Assembly: GCA_947846985.1 (NCBI GenBank)
Contig: CANTUZ010000014.1
Coordinates: 8,301,738 to 8,365,737 of the forward strand
Direction: 5' to 3'
DNA from: Fratercula arctica
Taxonomy: Eukaryota; Chordata; Aves; Charadriiformes; Alcidae
Length of the DNA: 64,000 nt
Shown here: piece after piece, positions 46,901-57,200 of the stretch
How the letters are laid out: every line of letters begins with the position of its first letter
Position numbering within the stretch: position 1 is the first letter of the stretch
Notes under the pieces: generated by a model
Told to the model about the DNA's origin: nothing
The model's database searches: none
The model's input: the letters and a program-made list of their open reading frames with translations, nothing else
Position numbers and translations under genes: made by a program

Positions 46901-49900
46901 CCCCTCCCCCTCCCCCCAACACGCCCCATATCCCCCCCCTTCCCCCCCCTCCCCCTCCCCCCCAACACACCCCATATCCCCCCCTTCCCCCCCCTCCCCC
47001 TCCCCCAACACGCCCCATATCCCCCCCCTTCCCCTCCCCCTCCCCCTCCCCCCAACACACCCCATATCCCCCCCCTTCCCCTCCCCCTCCCCCTCCCCCC
47101 ACCACGCCCCATATCCCCCCCCTCCCCTCCCCCTCCCCCCAACACACCCCATATCCCCCCCTTCCCCCCCCTCCCCCCCAACACACCCCATATCCCTCCC
47201 CCTTCCCCCCCTCCCCCTCCCCCCAACACGCCCCATATCCCCCCCCTTCCCCCCCCTCCCCCTCCCCCCAACACACCCCATATCCCCCCCTTCCCCCCCT
47301 CCCCCCCCCCCCAACACACCCCATATCCCCCCCCTTCCCCCCCCCCCCCTCCCCCCAACACGCCCCATATCCCCCCCCCTTCCCCCCCCTCCCCCCAACA
47401 CCCCCCATATCCCCCCCCTTCCCCCCCCTCCCCCTCCCCCCAACACGCCCCATATCCCCCCCTTCCCCCCCCTCCCCCTCCCCCCAACACGCCCCATATC
47501 CCCCCCCCTCCCCCCCCTCCCCTCCCCCCAACACGCCCCATATCCCCCCCCCTTCCCCCCCCTCCCCTCCCCCCCAACACACCCCATAGCCCCCCCTTCC
47601 CCCCCCTCCCCCCAACACACCCCATATCCCCCCCCTTCCCCCCCTCCCCCCAACACACCCCATATCCCCCCCCTTCCCCCCCCCGTCCCCCTCCCCCCAA
47701 CACACCCCATATCCCCCCTTCCCCCCCCTCCCCTCCCCCCAACACACCCCATATCCCCCCCTTCCCCCCCTCCCCCAACACGCCCCATATCCCCCCCTTC
47801 CCCCCCCCTCCCCTCCCCCCCAACACGCCCCATATCCCCCCCCCTTCCCCCCCCCTCCCCCTCCCCCCAACACACCCCATATCCCCCCCCTTCCCCCCCC
47901 CCCCCTCCCCCCAACACACCCCATATCCCCCCCTTCCCCCCCTCCCCCAACACGCCCCATATCCCCCCCCTTCCCCCCCCTCCCCTCCCCCCCAACACGC
48001 CCATATCCCCCCCCTTCCCCCCTCCCCCCAACACACCCCATATCCCCCCCCTTCCCCCCCTCCCCCTCCCTCAACAAGCCCCATAACCCCCCCCTCCCCC
48101 CCCTCCCCCCAACACGCCCCATAACCCCCCCCCCATATCCCCCCCCCTCCCCTCCCCCCCCTCCCCCAACACGCCCCATAACCCCCCCCCCTTCCCCCCC
48201 CCTCCCCTCCCCCCCAGGCTACGACTTCCCGGCCGTGCTGCAGTGGTTCGCGGAGCGCGTGGATCTCATCGTCCTCCTCTTCGACGCCCACAAGCTGGAG
48301 ATCTCCGACGAGTTCTCGGAAGCCATCCGAGCCCTCAAGGGCAACGAGGACAAGATCCGGGTGGTCCTCAACAAAGCCGACGGGGTGGAGACCCAGCAGC
48401 TGATGCGCGTCTATGGGGCGCTGATGTGGGGCCTGGGCAAGGCCTTCGACACCCCCGAGGTGCTGAGGGTCTTCATCGGCTCCTTCTGGGCCCAGCCCCT
48501 CCTGGTGCCCGACAACCGCCGCCTCTTCGAGCTGGAGGAGCAGGATTTGTTCCAGGAGATCCAGAATTTACCCCGGAACGCCGCCCTCCGCAAGCTCAAC
48601 GATCTGGTCAAACGAGCCCGGCTCGTCAGGGTGAGCCACGGGGGGGGGAGACACCCCACGGCTGCTGGGGGGGGGTAAGGGGGCAGAGGGGCTCCTCGGG
48701 GGGCGCTGGGGATCCATGGGGACAACAGGGGGCACCAGGACCCCTTGGGGTTCCCCATGGATCTATGGGGCACCAGGAATCCTTGGGGTTCCCCATGGAT
48801 CTATGGGGCACCAGGACCCCTTGGGGTTCCCCATGGATCAATGGGGCACCAGGAATCCTTGGGGTTCCCCATGGATCTATGGGGCACCAGGACCCCTTGG
48901 GGTTCCCCATGGATCTATGGGGCACCAGGAATCCTTGGGGTTCCCCAGGGATCAATAGGGCACCAGGACCCCTTGGGGCTCCCCATGGATCAATGGGGCA
49001 CCAGGAATCCTTGGGGCTCCCCATGGATCAATGGGGCACCAGGAATCCTTGGGGTTCCCCATGGATCAATGGGGCACCAGGAATCCTTGGGGCTCCCCAT
49101 GGATCTGTGGGGCACCAGGAATCCTTGGGGCTCCCCATGGATCAATGGGGCACCAGGAATCCTTGGGGCTCCCCATGGATCTGTGGGGCACCAGGAATCC
49201 TTGGGGCTCCCCATGGATCAATGGGGCACCAGGAATCCTTGGGGCTCCCCATGGATCTGTGGGGCACCAGGAATCCTTGGGGCTCCCCATGGATCAATGG
49301 GGCACCAGGAATCCTTGGGGCTCCCCATGGATCAATGGGGCACCAGGACCCCTTGGGGCTCCCCATGGATCAATGGGGCACCAGGAATCCTTGGGGTTCC
49401 CCATGGATCTATGGGGCACCAGGAATCCTTGGGGCTCCCCATGGATCAATGGGGCACCAGGAATCCTTGGGGCTCCCCAGGGATCAATGGGGCACCAGGA
49501 CCCCTTGGGGTTCCCCACGGATCAATGGGGCACCAGGACCCCTTGGGGTTCCCCATGGATCAATGGGGCACCAGGAATCCTTGGGGCTCCCCACGGATCA
49601 ATGGGGCACCAGGACCCCTTGGGGCTCCCCATGGATCAATGGGGCACCAGGACCCCTTGGGGCTCCCCATGGATCTATGGGGCAGCGGGAGCCGGAGCCG
49701 CGGAGCTGTGGGTCCCCGGCCGCCTCCGACAATGTCCCCGTTGCCGGGGGGGGCCGAGGGTGACGTGTCCCCCCCATCCCGTGCCCGGCCTCGTTCGGGG
49801 GTTCCCGTGGGGCGGCGCCTTCCGCCCCTTAATTACCGAGTAATTAAGGTCCCCCCCGCCCCTCCCCCCCCCACGGCGGGGGGGTGACGTTATTCCCGGT

Positions 49901-52658
49901 CCCCCCCGGCACCGGCCTTATCGCATCCGGCCACCTGCGGCCACCGCGTCCGCCCAGGAACGGGAACGGGAATGGCACTGGGAGGGACTGGGATGGACTG
50001 GGAGGGACTGGGATGGACTGGGATGGACTGGGAGGGACTGGGATGGACTGGAAGGGACTGGGATGGGGACTGGGATGGACTGGGAGGGACTGGGAGGGAC
50101 TGGGAGGGACTGGGACGGACTGGGGATAGGGATGGGGTGTCCCTCTGTGACCCCGTGCCCCCCATCACCCCTGTGACCCCCCGTGACCCCGTGTCCCCCT
50201 GTGCCCCCCCATGTCCCCCCGTGACCCCACGCCCCCTGTGACCCCTCATCACCCCACAACCTCCTCCTGTGACCCCGTGCCCCCATGACCCTGTGTCACC
50301 CCTGTGACCCCGTGTCCCCCCATGACCCCTTGCCCCCTGTGTCCCCTTGTGCCCCCTGTGACCCCGTGTCCCCCTGTCACCCCCCATGACCCCGTGCCCC
50401 CTGTGCCCCCCTGTGCCCCCACGCCCCCTGTGCCCCCCCGTGACCCCATGCCCCCTGTGCCCCCCCCACCCCCCATGACCCCACACCCCCATGTCCCCCC
50501 ATGACCCCGTGCCCCCTGTCACCCCCCATGACCCCATGCCCCCTGTGCCGCCCCATGACCCCTGTGTACCCCCACGCCCCCATGTCCCCCCATGACCCCA
50601 CGCCCCCCCATGACCCTGTGCCCCCTGTCACCCCCCATGACCCCATGCCCCCTGTGTCCCCCCGTGACCCCATGCCCCCGTGTCCCCCCATGACCCCACA
50701 CCCCCCGTGTCCCCCCATGACCCCACGCCCCCTGCGCCCCCCCGTGCCCCCCCCCGTGACCCCATGCCCCCTGTGACCCCGTCACCCCCCATGACCCCAC
50801 GCCCCCTGTGACCCCGTCACCCCCCATGACTCCATGGCCCCGTGTCCCCCCGTGCCCCCTGTCCTCCCCGTGCCCCCCCCGAGACCCTGTGCCCCCCGTG
50901 TCCCCCCATGCCCCCTGTCCCCCCTGTGCCCCCCCCATGACCCTGTGCCCCCTGTCCCCCGTGAGGCCGTGCCCCCTGTGTCCCCCCATGACCCTGTGTC
51001 CCCCCGTCCCCCCCGTGCCCCCGTGCCCCCGTGACCCCGTGCCCCCCGCAGGTGCACGCGCACATCCTGGGGGCGCTGCGGCAGGCCATGCCGGCGGTGT
51101 TCGGGAAGGAGAGCCGCAAGCGGCAGCTCATCGCCCACCTGCCCCTGCTCTTCGCCCGCATCCAGCTGGAGCAGCACCTGCCCCCCGCCGACTTCCCCGA
51201 CTGCGCCCGCATGCAGGTGTGGGGCAGCGCCCGGCCCGCGCGCCCGGGGGGCTCAGCCCCCTATGGGGGGGGCCTGGGGGGGGCTGAGCCCCACACTGGG
51301 GGGTCTCTTGGGATGCTGAGCCCCATATCAGGGTGCTGAGCCCCACACTGGGGGGTCTCTTGGGATGCTGAGCCCCATATCAGGGTGCTGAGCCCCACAC
51401 TGGGGTGCTGAGCCCCACACTGGGGGGTCCAGTGGGGTGCTGAGCCCCATATCAGGGTGCTGAGCCCCACACTGGGGGGTCTGTTGGGATGCTGAGCCCC
51501 ATATCAGGGTGCTGAGCCCCACACTGGGGTGCTGAGCCCCATGTTGGGATCTTGCCCCTCAAGCTGGGACATCCATTGGGATCCTGACCCCCACGTTGGG
51601 GGCTCCCTGGAGACCCTGACCCCCATGTTGGGGTCCTGCCCCCCCTGTCGGGATCCTGACCCCCCCGTTGGGGGCTCCCTGGGGGTCCTGACCCCCATGT
51701 TGGGATCCTGACCCCCATGTGTGGGGCTCCCTGGAGACCCTGCCCCCCCTGTCGGGATCCTGACCCCCCCGTTGGGGGCTCCCTGGGGGTCCTGACCCCC
51801 ATGTTGGGGGCTCCCTGGAGACCCTGACCCCCCTGTCGGGATCCTGACCCCCCCGTTGGGGGCTCCCTGGGGGTCCTGACCCCCCTGTCGGGATCCTGAC
51901 CCCCCCGTTGGGGGCTCCCCGGGGGTCCTGCCCCCCTGTTGGGAGGTGTCTGATGGGATGCAAACCCCCAAGCTGGGACATCCGTTGGGATCCTGACCCC
52001 CGCATTGTGGTGGTGGTGGGGGGGGGGTCCATGGGGCTGCCACCCCCCACGTCGGGGGCTCCCTGGGGGGTCCTGACCCCCATTTCCCCCCCCCCCCCCC
52101 CCGCAGGAGCAGCTGCAGGCCCACGACTTCTCCCGCTTCCCCGCTCCCAAGCGGCGGCTGCTGGCGGGGCTGGAGGAGCTGCTGGGGGCCGACATGGCCG
52201 CCCTCATGCCGCTGCTGCGCCAGGAGGAGCTGCGGGACCCCCCCCACCCCGGGGTGCAGGGGGGGGCCTTCGACGGCGCCCGCTTGGGACCCTTCGGCGA
52301 CGAGGAAGAGGAGGAGGAGGACGGCGGCGGCGGCGGCGAGGAGGAGGAGGAGGAGTGGGTGGTGACGAAGGACAAAGCCAAGTACGACGAGATCTTCTAC
52401 GGGCTGGCGCCGCTGGGGGGGAAGCTGAGCGGGCGGCGGGCGCGGGGCTGGATGGTGACCAGTAACCTGCCCAGTTCCGTACTGGGCCGCATCTGGCGCC
52501 TCAGCGACGTGGACGGGGACGGCATGTTGGACGCCGAGGAGTTCGCCCTGGCCGGCCACCTCATCGGCGCCAAGCTGGAGGGGAGGGGGCTGCCCCCCAA
52601 CCTGCCCCCCCGCCTCGTGCCCCCCTCCAAGCGGCGGCCCAAGGGGTCGGCCGAGTGA
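40515..52658 (+). CDS. EHD2: EHD2, EH-domain dynamin-like ATPase, 5 coding exons
   Basis: EHD2 is a membrane-shaping ATPase at the necks of caveolae. Exons are 40515-40913, 44163-44260, 48218-48630, 51052-51216 and 52107-52658; GT/AG sites and phases agree, giving 541 aa (human 543) if one extra G is discounted. The P-loop GQYSTGKT is at residues 63-70, DTPG near 151, and NKAD near 217. The membrane-tip basic patch (SRKRQLI) is in exon 4. The linker GPF motif ([11 protein letters not shown]), a Glu/Gly-rich stretch, and the C-terminal EH domain with an EF-hand loop ([13 protein letters not shown]) are in exon 5; the end is [10 protein letters not shown]. The frame breaks in an eight-G run at 40760-40767. 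The switch-loop motif that is NPF in human reads QPF here. AATAAA follows at 52719. Every intron is minisatellite-filled. Confidence 0.96.
41026..42455 (+). repeat. EHD2 intron 1 array of exon 1 end copies, eight units
   Basis: Units of about 169-198 bp. Each contains a copy of the last 90 or so coding bases of EHD2 exon 1 (corresponding to [18 protein letters not shown] and [10 protein letters not shown]), the splice donor, and about 100 bases of following intron. Donor positions are 41109, 41305, 41474 and 41672 (all GTGAGTGAGGG, as at the real donor 40914). Near 41864, 42253 and 42447 it is changed to GGGGAGTG; near 42065 it is altered but keeps GTGAGG. The spacing of the first copy from the true donor is 195 bp. 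Gene conversion or unequal exchange seeded at the exon/intron boundary is inferred. Confidence 0.9.
42640..43195. repeat. Minisatellite in EHD2 intron 1, 'gaggacagggga' unit
   Basis: About 25 units of about 20 bp, 'gaggacaggggaccccccccc', with variable C-run length. C-rich on the plus strand. Confidence 0.92.
43570..44150. repeat. G-rich minisatellite in EHD2 intron 1
   Basis: Irregular 'gggggtctggggggtccgggg' and 'taggagggg' units. The G-rich strand switches to plus here, after C-rich sequence upstream. Confidence 0.88.
44163..44260 (+). CDS. EHD2: EHD2 coding exon 2
   Basis: [20 protein letters not shown] then [12 protein letters not shown]. Contains the G3 motif DTPG. Acceptor CCCCGCAG, donor GTGAGG. 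Confidence 0.97.
44261..44805. repeat. C-rich minisatellite in EHD2 intron 2
   Basis: 8-9 bp units 'ccccccgga' and 'ccccccgca' with 'ccggacacc' variants, starting at the donor of exon 2. Confidence 0.92.
44806..45330. repeat. G-rich minisatellite, 'gggtgtaaatggggg' unit
   Basis: Units include 'ggtcctggggggcaaagcgg', 'ggtgtaaatgggg' and 'gaggtgtaaaggggagaaa'. The block 44830-45040 is repeated almost exactly at 45025-45290. Confidence 0.9.
45780..46725. repeat. GGGATY/GGGTC-based minisatellite in EHD2 intron 2
   Basis: Short units (about 6 bp, 'gggatc', 'gggtca', 'ggattg', 'gattag') arranged in longer blocks; the distal part shifts to 'gttggattttggggttccag'. A poly-G run precedes it at 45769-45795. 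Confidence 0.9.
46795..48212. repeat. C-rich minisatellite, about 43-bp unit, EHD2 intron 2
   Basis: About 32 units 'aacacaccccatatcccccc' plus 'cttcccccccctccccctccc'. It runs up to the exon 3 acceptor and provides its pyrimidine tract. Long Pro/His and Gly/Val/Cys frames are artefacts. Confidence 0.95.
48218..48630 (+). CDS. EHD2: EHD2 coding exon 3
   Basis: 138 codons from [20 protein letters not shown] to [12 protein letters not shown], with [16 protein letters not shown] and the NKAD nucleotide-specificity motif. No indels relative to human. Confidence 0.98.
48690..49685. repeat. 38-bp minisatellite in EHD2 intron 3
   Basis: About 26 well-preserved 38-bp units 'caccaggaatccttggggct' plus 'ccccatggatcaatgggg'. 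Each unit contains CCCCAT...ATGGGG arms and the near-palindrome CCAGGAATCCTTGG. Main variants are aatcc/acccc and atcaa/atcta/atctg. Confidence 0.96.
49965..50130. repeat. 'actgggatgg' 10-bp tandem repeat
   Basis: About 15 units of ACTGGGATGG/ACTGGGAGGG in EHD2 intron 3. Confidence 0.92.
50140..51048. repeat. C-rich 'ccccatgaccccgtg' minisatellite in EHD2 intron 3
   Basis: Units of 10-24 bp combining 'ccccctgtg', 'ccccatgac' and 'cccgtgccc', reaching the exon 4 acceptor. Confidence 0.93.
51052..51216 (+). CDS. EHD2: EHD2 coding exon 4
   Basis: [20 protein letters not shown] then [20 protein letters not shown] to DCARMQ. This is the helical membrane-binding region, with the basic tip residues kept as Arg/Lys. 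Confidence 0.97.
51280..51935. repeat. Two adjoining minisatellites in EHD2 intron 4
   Basis: 51280-51540 has units 'gagccccacactggggggtc' plus 'tcttgggatgctgagcccca'. 51540-51935 has units 'tgacccccatgttgggatcc' and 'gggggctccctgggggtcc'. Confidence 0.92.
52107..52658 (+). CDS. EHD2: EHD2 coding exon 5, linker and EH domain
   Basis: [49 protein letters not shown], an acidic/Gly repeat, [20 protein letters not shown], then the EH domain and TGA at 52656-52658. The acidic linker is longer in Gly than in human. Confidence 0.98.
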   Translation, partial: EQLQAHDFSRFPAPKRRLLAGLEELLGADMAALMPLLRQEELRDPPHPGVQGGAFDGARLGPFGDEEEEEEDGGGGGEEEEEEWVVTKDKAKYDEIFYGLAPLGGKLSGRRARGWMVTSNLPSSVLGRIWRLSDVDGDGMLDAEEFALAGHLIGAKLEGRGLPPNLPPRLVPPSKRRPKGSAE

Positions 52659-52718
52659 GAACAGACCCCCCCCCCCAAAAATATACACCCCCCCCCCCAA
52701 AATCTACCCCCTCGGGGC

Positions 52719-52724
52719 AATAAA
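52719..52724 (+). terminator. EHD2: EHD2 polyA signal
   Basis: AATAAA 61 bases after the stop codon, giving a very short 3' UTR. Confidence 0.8.
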
Positions 52725-52734
52725 TGGAGGCTGA

Positions 52735-52900
52735 GGATGGAGGAGGCGGAGAGTTGTGGGGCTGGGGGGGGTGTGAGGGGGGTAAAATGGGGGTGCAAGG
52801 AGGGGGGAGGGTGCCGGGGGGGGTGTAAATTGGGGGGGGGCAAAGGGGAGATAAAACGGGGTGCAACGGGGAGGGGTGTGTGCAAGGAATTGGGGGGGGC
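52735..52900. repeat. G-rich spacer between EHD2 and NOP53
   Basis: Irregular G-rich 'gtgtaaattggggggg' units immediately after the EHD2 polyA signal. Only about 200 bases separate it from the YY1 promoter motifs of NOP53. Confidence 0.6.
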
Positions 52901-52917
52901 GGACCCCGCGTCTGGAC

Positions 52918-53097
52918 CTCACCAAGATGGCGGCGCCCTTCCTTCCCAAGATGGCGCTGCCCTTCCCAAGATGGCGGCGCCCTTACGCGGCCTCCCCAAG
53001 ATGGCGCCGCCCCTGCCCTCCCTCCCCACCATGGCGACCGGAAGTGGCGTAAAGGCGCTTCCGGCCTCGCCGCCGCAGGCCCTTCCTTTTCGCCAAG
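52918..53097 (+). promoter_or_regulatory. NOP53: NOP53 promoter/5' leader: YY1 motif array with ETS site
   Basis: AAGATGGCG occurs at 52924, 52948, 52968 and 52998, ACCATGGCGACC at 53028, and again at the NOP53 start itself (53095). A consensus ETS element, ACCGGAAGTG, lies at about 53037-53046, and a pyrimidine-rich stretch precedes the ATG. This fits known YY1/ETS housekeeping promoters. If transcription begins upstream of 52927, these motifs are also upstream ATGs, one of which opens a 41-codon frame ending at 53052. Confidence 0.75.
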
Positions 53098-53309
53098 ATG
53101 GCGGCGCCCGCGGCCGCCCCCTCCGCGCCGTTCCTGGGCCTGGGCCCGGGATCCCGGGACCCCGGCGCCCCCTCCCGCCGCCGCCGCGCCTCCCGCGGGC
53201 CCCGCAACCGCAAGAAGGGCTGGAAGCGCTGGGCCGGCCCCGAGGCGCGGCTGGGCCGCCAGATCGGCGACTTTCTGGAGGACGTGGGGCTGCAGCAGCG
53301 GGCGGCGGG
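53098..53309 (+). CDS. NOP53: NOP53 coding exon 1
   Basis: [20 protein letters not shown] to [20 protein letters not shown]; ends two bases into Gly before GTGAGG. The FLEDV motif is family-typical. Confidence 0.94.
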
Positions 53310-54189
53310 GTGAGGGGGGGCCCAAAAGCCTTGGGGAGACCCGGCGGGGTCTTCTGGGGGGGTCCCGAGAGGCCCCGGGGGGGTGTGAGGGCCCCGGGGG
53401 GAGCGAGAGGCCTCGGGGGCCCGGGGGGGGGTGTGTGTGTGTGTGCTCAGAGGGGCCTTGGGGGGTTGGGGGGGGGTTGAGGAGTTTGGGGGGGACGATA
53501 GAAGCCGGGGGGGGGCCCTGAGGGTTTGGGGGGGTGTTAGAAGCCTTGTGGGGGGGGGGGGTAGAAAGCCTTGGGGGGGGGTGGACGTCGTGTGTCGGGC
53601 ATTAGAAGCCGGGGGGGGGGGCTGATGTTGGGGGGGGGGGGGGGGCACTGGAAGCCTTTGGGGGGGGTTGAGGGTTTGAGGGGGGGCCCCGAGGGCTCGG
53701 GGTAGGGGAGGGCTGAGGCTCTGGGGGGGCACTAGAAGCCCTGGGGGAGCCCTGAGGGTTTGGGGGGGGGGGGGGGCTGAGGGTCTGGGGGGCATTAGAA
53801 GCCTTGGGGGAGGGGGGGGGGAAGGGTTTTGGGGGGGGCCCTGAGGATCTGGGGGGGCCCCGATGTGACGGAAGGTGGGGGGGGGGCTCCCGGGCAGGGG
53901 CCTGATCGCGGAGCAGCCGGACGAGGGGCTTTTCTTCGTGGACACGGGCAACGCCGAGAAGGGTGAGTGCGTTTGGGGAGGGGGTTTTTTTTGGGGGGGG
54001 GGGGGGCACCCCGCACACCCCCCCTGGGGTGCCCCACATGTCGTGTGTCGTGTCCCCCCCCCCCATTTTTTCACTGTGTCGTTGTCCCCCCCCCCAGATC
54101 GGTGCCTGAACAAGGGCAGGGAGAAGCCGCTCCACGTCGACCTCGTGCTCCAGCCCGATTCCAAAGTGCCGCCCCCCAAAAAGTGAGTT

Positions 54190-54230
<41 letters not shown>

Positions 54231-57200
54231 ACACGAGACACGCACACAAGGGGGGGTTAAGGGACACCCCCCCCCCCAGTATTTTGGCCTATCAGGTGCC
54301 CAACGGGCGGAAGGAGAAGCGGCGCCGGGAGTTTTGGGCCAAAAAGGCGGAGAAGGGGGAGCTGCCGCGGGGGGAGCGGCGGCTGCGGGAGCGGCTGCGG
54401 CGGCGGCAGGAGGAGGCGGAGGCGGGGGGGGGCGCCCCCCCCGGGAAGAGGGAGGAGAAGGGTGCGCTCCGACCCCCAGCGGGGCTTCTACGACATCTGG
54501 GGGGGCGACGGTAAGGAAGGCGGGGGGGTGTTGGGGAGGACTTGCCCCCTTTTGGGGACATTTGGGGATGTTTCACCCCCTTTTTGGGGTCATTCTTAAA
54601 ACCATTTTGGGGCCATTTTGCTCCCTTTTGGGGACATTTGGGGACATTTTGCCCCCTTTTGGGGACATTTCACTCCCCTTTGGGGATGTTTCACCCCCTT
54701 TTGGGGGCATTCGGGGACATTTCACCCCCTTTTGGGGGCATTTGGGGACAGTTCACCCCCTTTTGGGGATATTTTGCCCCCTTTTGGGGACATCTGGGGA
54801 CATTTTTAACCCATTTTGTGGCTGTTCCGCTCCCTTTTGGGGACATTTGGGGCCATTTCGCCCCCTTTTGGGGATATTTTGCCCCCTTTTGGGGACATTT
54901 GGGGACATTTTGCCCCCTTTTGGGGACATTTCACTCCCTTTTGGGGATGTTTCACCCCCTTTGGGGGGCATTTGGGGACAATTCACCCCCTTTTGGGGGC
55001 ATTCGGGGACATTTCACCCCCTTTTGGTGACATTTCATCCCCTTTTGGGGACATCTGGGGACATTTTTAACCCATTTTGTGGCCGTTCTGCTCCCTTTTG
55101 GGGACATTTGGGGCCATTTTGCCCCCTTTTGGGGACATCTAGGGACACTTTTAACGCATTTTGTGGCCGTTCTGCTGCCTTTTGGGGACATTTGGGGCCA
55201 TTTCGCCCCCTTTTGGGGATATTTCGCCCCCTTTTGGGGACATTTGGGGCCATTTTGCCCCCTTTTGGGGACATCTGGGGACATTTTTAACCCATTTTGT
55301 GGCCGTTCTGCTCCCTTTTGGGGACATTTGGGGCCATTTCGCCCCCTTTTGGGGCCGTTTCAACCCCCCTTTTTGGCCATTTCCCCCATTTGCGGGGCAC
55401 AAAAAACCAGTCCGAGATGGGGATTTCCCCCCAGTTTATTGACAAAATAAGGTGGGGTGGGGTGGGGGGGTCTCCCTTGGCTTTTGGGGGGGTCAGGGTG
55501 GCCCGTGTCTGTCGTCCCCCCCCCACCCCGAAGTGCCGGTGTCCCCGCAGACCCCCTGGAGCGGGCGCTGGCGGGGCAGGACGCCTGGTTCCTGCAGCAG
55601 ACCAAGAAGCAGAGGGTGAAGGTGAGCGGGGTGGGGGGCACCCTGCGGTGGGGGGGGGGACACACACCCTGGGCGGGGGGGGGGGGGGATGACACCCCTC
55701 ACCCCCCATTTCCCCCCCCCCCAGCGCCCCGCCAGGCTGCAGACCAAGCCTTCGCAGGTCCCCGCCGTGGAGGTCATCGCCGCCGGCGGCTCCTACAACC
55801 CCACCTTTGAGGACCACCAGGTTTGGGGCTGACCCCCTTTCTTTTTTGGGGGGGGGGGGGGGGGAGCTGACCCCTTTTTTTGGGGGGGGGCTGACCCATT
55901 TTGGGGCTCAGGCGCTGCTGCTGCGGGCTCACGAGGTGGAGGTGAGGAAGAAGAAGGCGGAGGAGAAGGTGGAGCGGCAGCTGCAGGTCCCCGCCGGCGC
56001 CCAGCTCCCCACGCCGGTGAGACCCCCGCGCCCCGGGGGGAGGATTCCAAAGGGGGGGGGGGGGGTGTCCCTAAAACTAACCCCCCCCCCCCCGCCTCGT
56101 CGCCCCCCAGGAGACGGTTTTCCAGGAGCAGTGCGAGGGGCTGCTGGAGGAATCGGGGGACGAGGAGGAAACGACGGAACGGGAGGAAACGGCCCCCAAA
56201 GCGGCGCCGCGGGGGGAGAAGAAGACGGAGCAGCAGCGCCGGCGGGAGAAGGAAGCGCGAGCCTCGGTGAGGGCGGCTCGGGGACGGGGGGGGGGACACA
56301 CAAGGGACACCCCCCCGGCGTCCTGACGGGCCCGGGGGGGGTGGCTGTGGCGGCAGGCGCTGCGGCAGCGGCAGGAGAAGGCGGCGCGGTGCCGGCGGCA
56401 GGAGCTGTTCCGGCTGCGGGGGCTGCGGCGGCAGCTGGAGCGCAGGGAGGCCGAGCTGCTGCGGCGCCGGGGGGCGCGAGCGGCCCAACGCCGGGCCAGG
56501 GACGCGCTGCCCCGACGCCTGGGGCGCCTCAGGTGAGCCTCTGGCCCCCCCCGCCCCCCCATTGCCCCCCCCCCCCCCCCTAATTTCTGCCCCCTAATTT
56601 TGCCCCCCCAATTTTGCCCCCCACCCCCTAATTTTGACCCCAATTTTGCCCCCCTAATTTGCCCCCGCCCAATTTTCCCCCCACCCCCTAATTTCCGCCC
56701 CCTAATTTTGCCCCCTAATTTTGCCCCCCCAATTTACCCCCCTCCAATTTTCCCCCTTGCCCCCTGATTTCCACCCCCTAATTTTGCCCCCCCCCCCAAT
56801 TTCACCCCCCCAATTTGCCCCCCACCCCCTAATTTTCCCCCCACCCCCTAATTTCCGCCCCCTAATTTTGCCCCCCCAATTTGCCCCCCGCCCCCTAATT
56901 TCCACCCCCCAATTTCGCCCCCCACCCCCTGATTTTGCCCCCCACAATTTACCCCCTGCCCTTTAATTTTCCCCCCACCCCCTAATTTTTGCCCCCTAAT
57001 TTTGCCCTCCCAATTTCCCCCACCCCCTAATTTTCCCCCCACCCCCAATTTTGCCCCCCCAATTTCGCCCCCCCAATTTGCCCCCCGCCCCCTAATTTCC
57101 ACCCCCCAATTTCGCCCCCCACAATTTACCCCCTGCCCTTTAATTTTCCCCCCACCCCCTAATTTCCACCCCCTAATTTTGCCCCCCCCAATTTATCCCC

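Noticed and set aside
46515..48291. 500-aa Gly/Val/Cys and Pro/His frames
   Set aside because: C-rich array in EHD2 intron 2 read in different frames.
48690..49685. CRISPR-like appearance of regular 38-bp repeats
   Set aside because: Head-to-tail tandem units with no variable spacers, in a vertebrate gene intron.
54540..55385. TTTTGGGG units resembling ciliate telomere repeats
   Set aside because: Embedded in a 30-bp intronic unit with ACATTT linkers; coincidence of G-run sequence.
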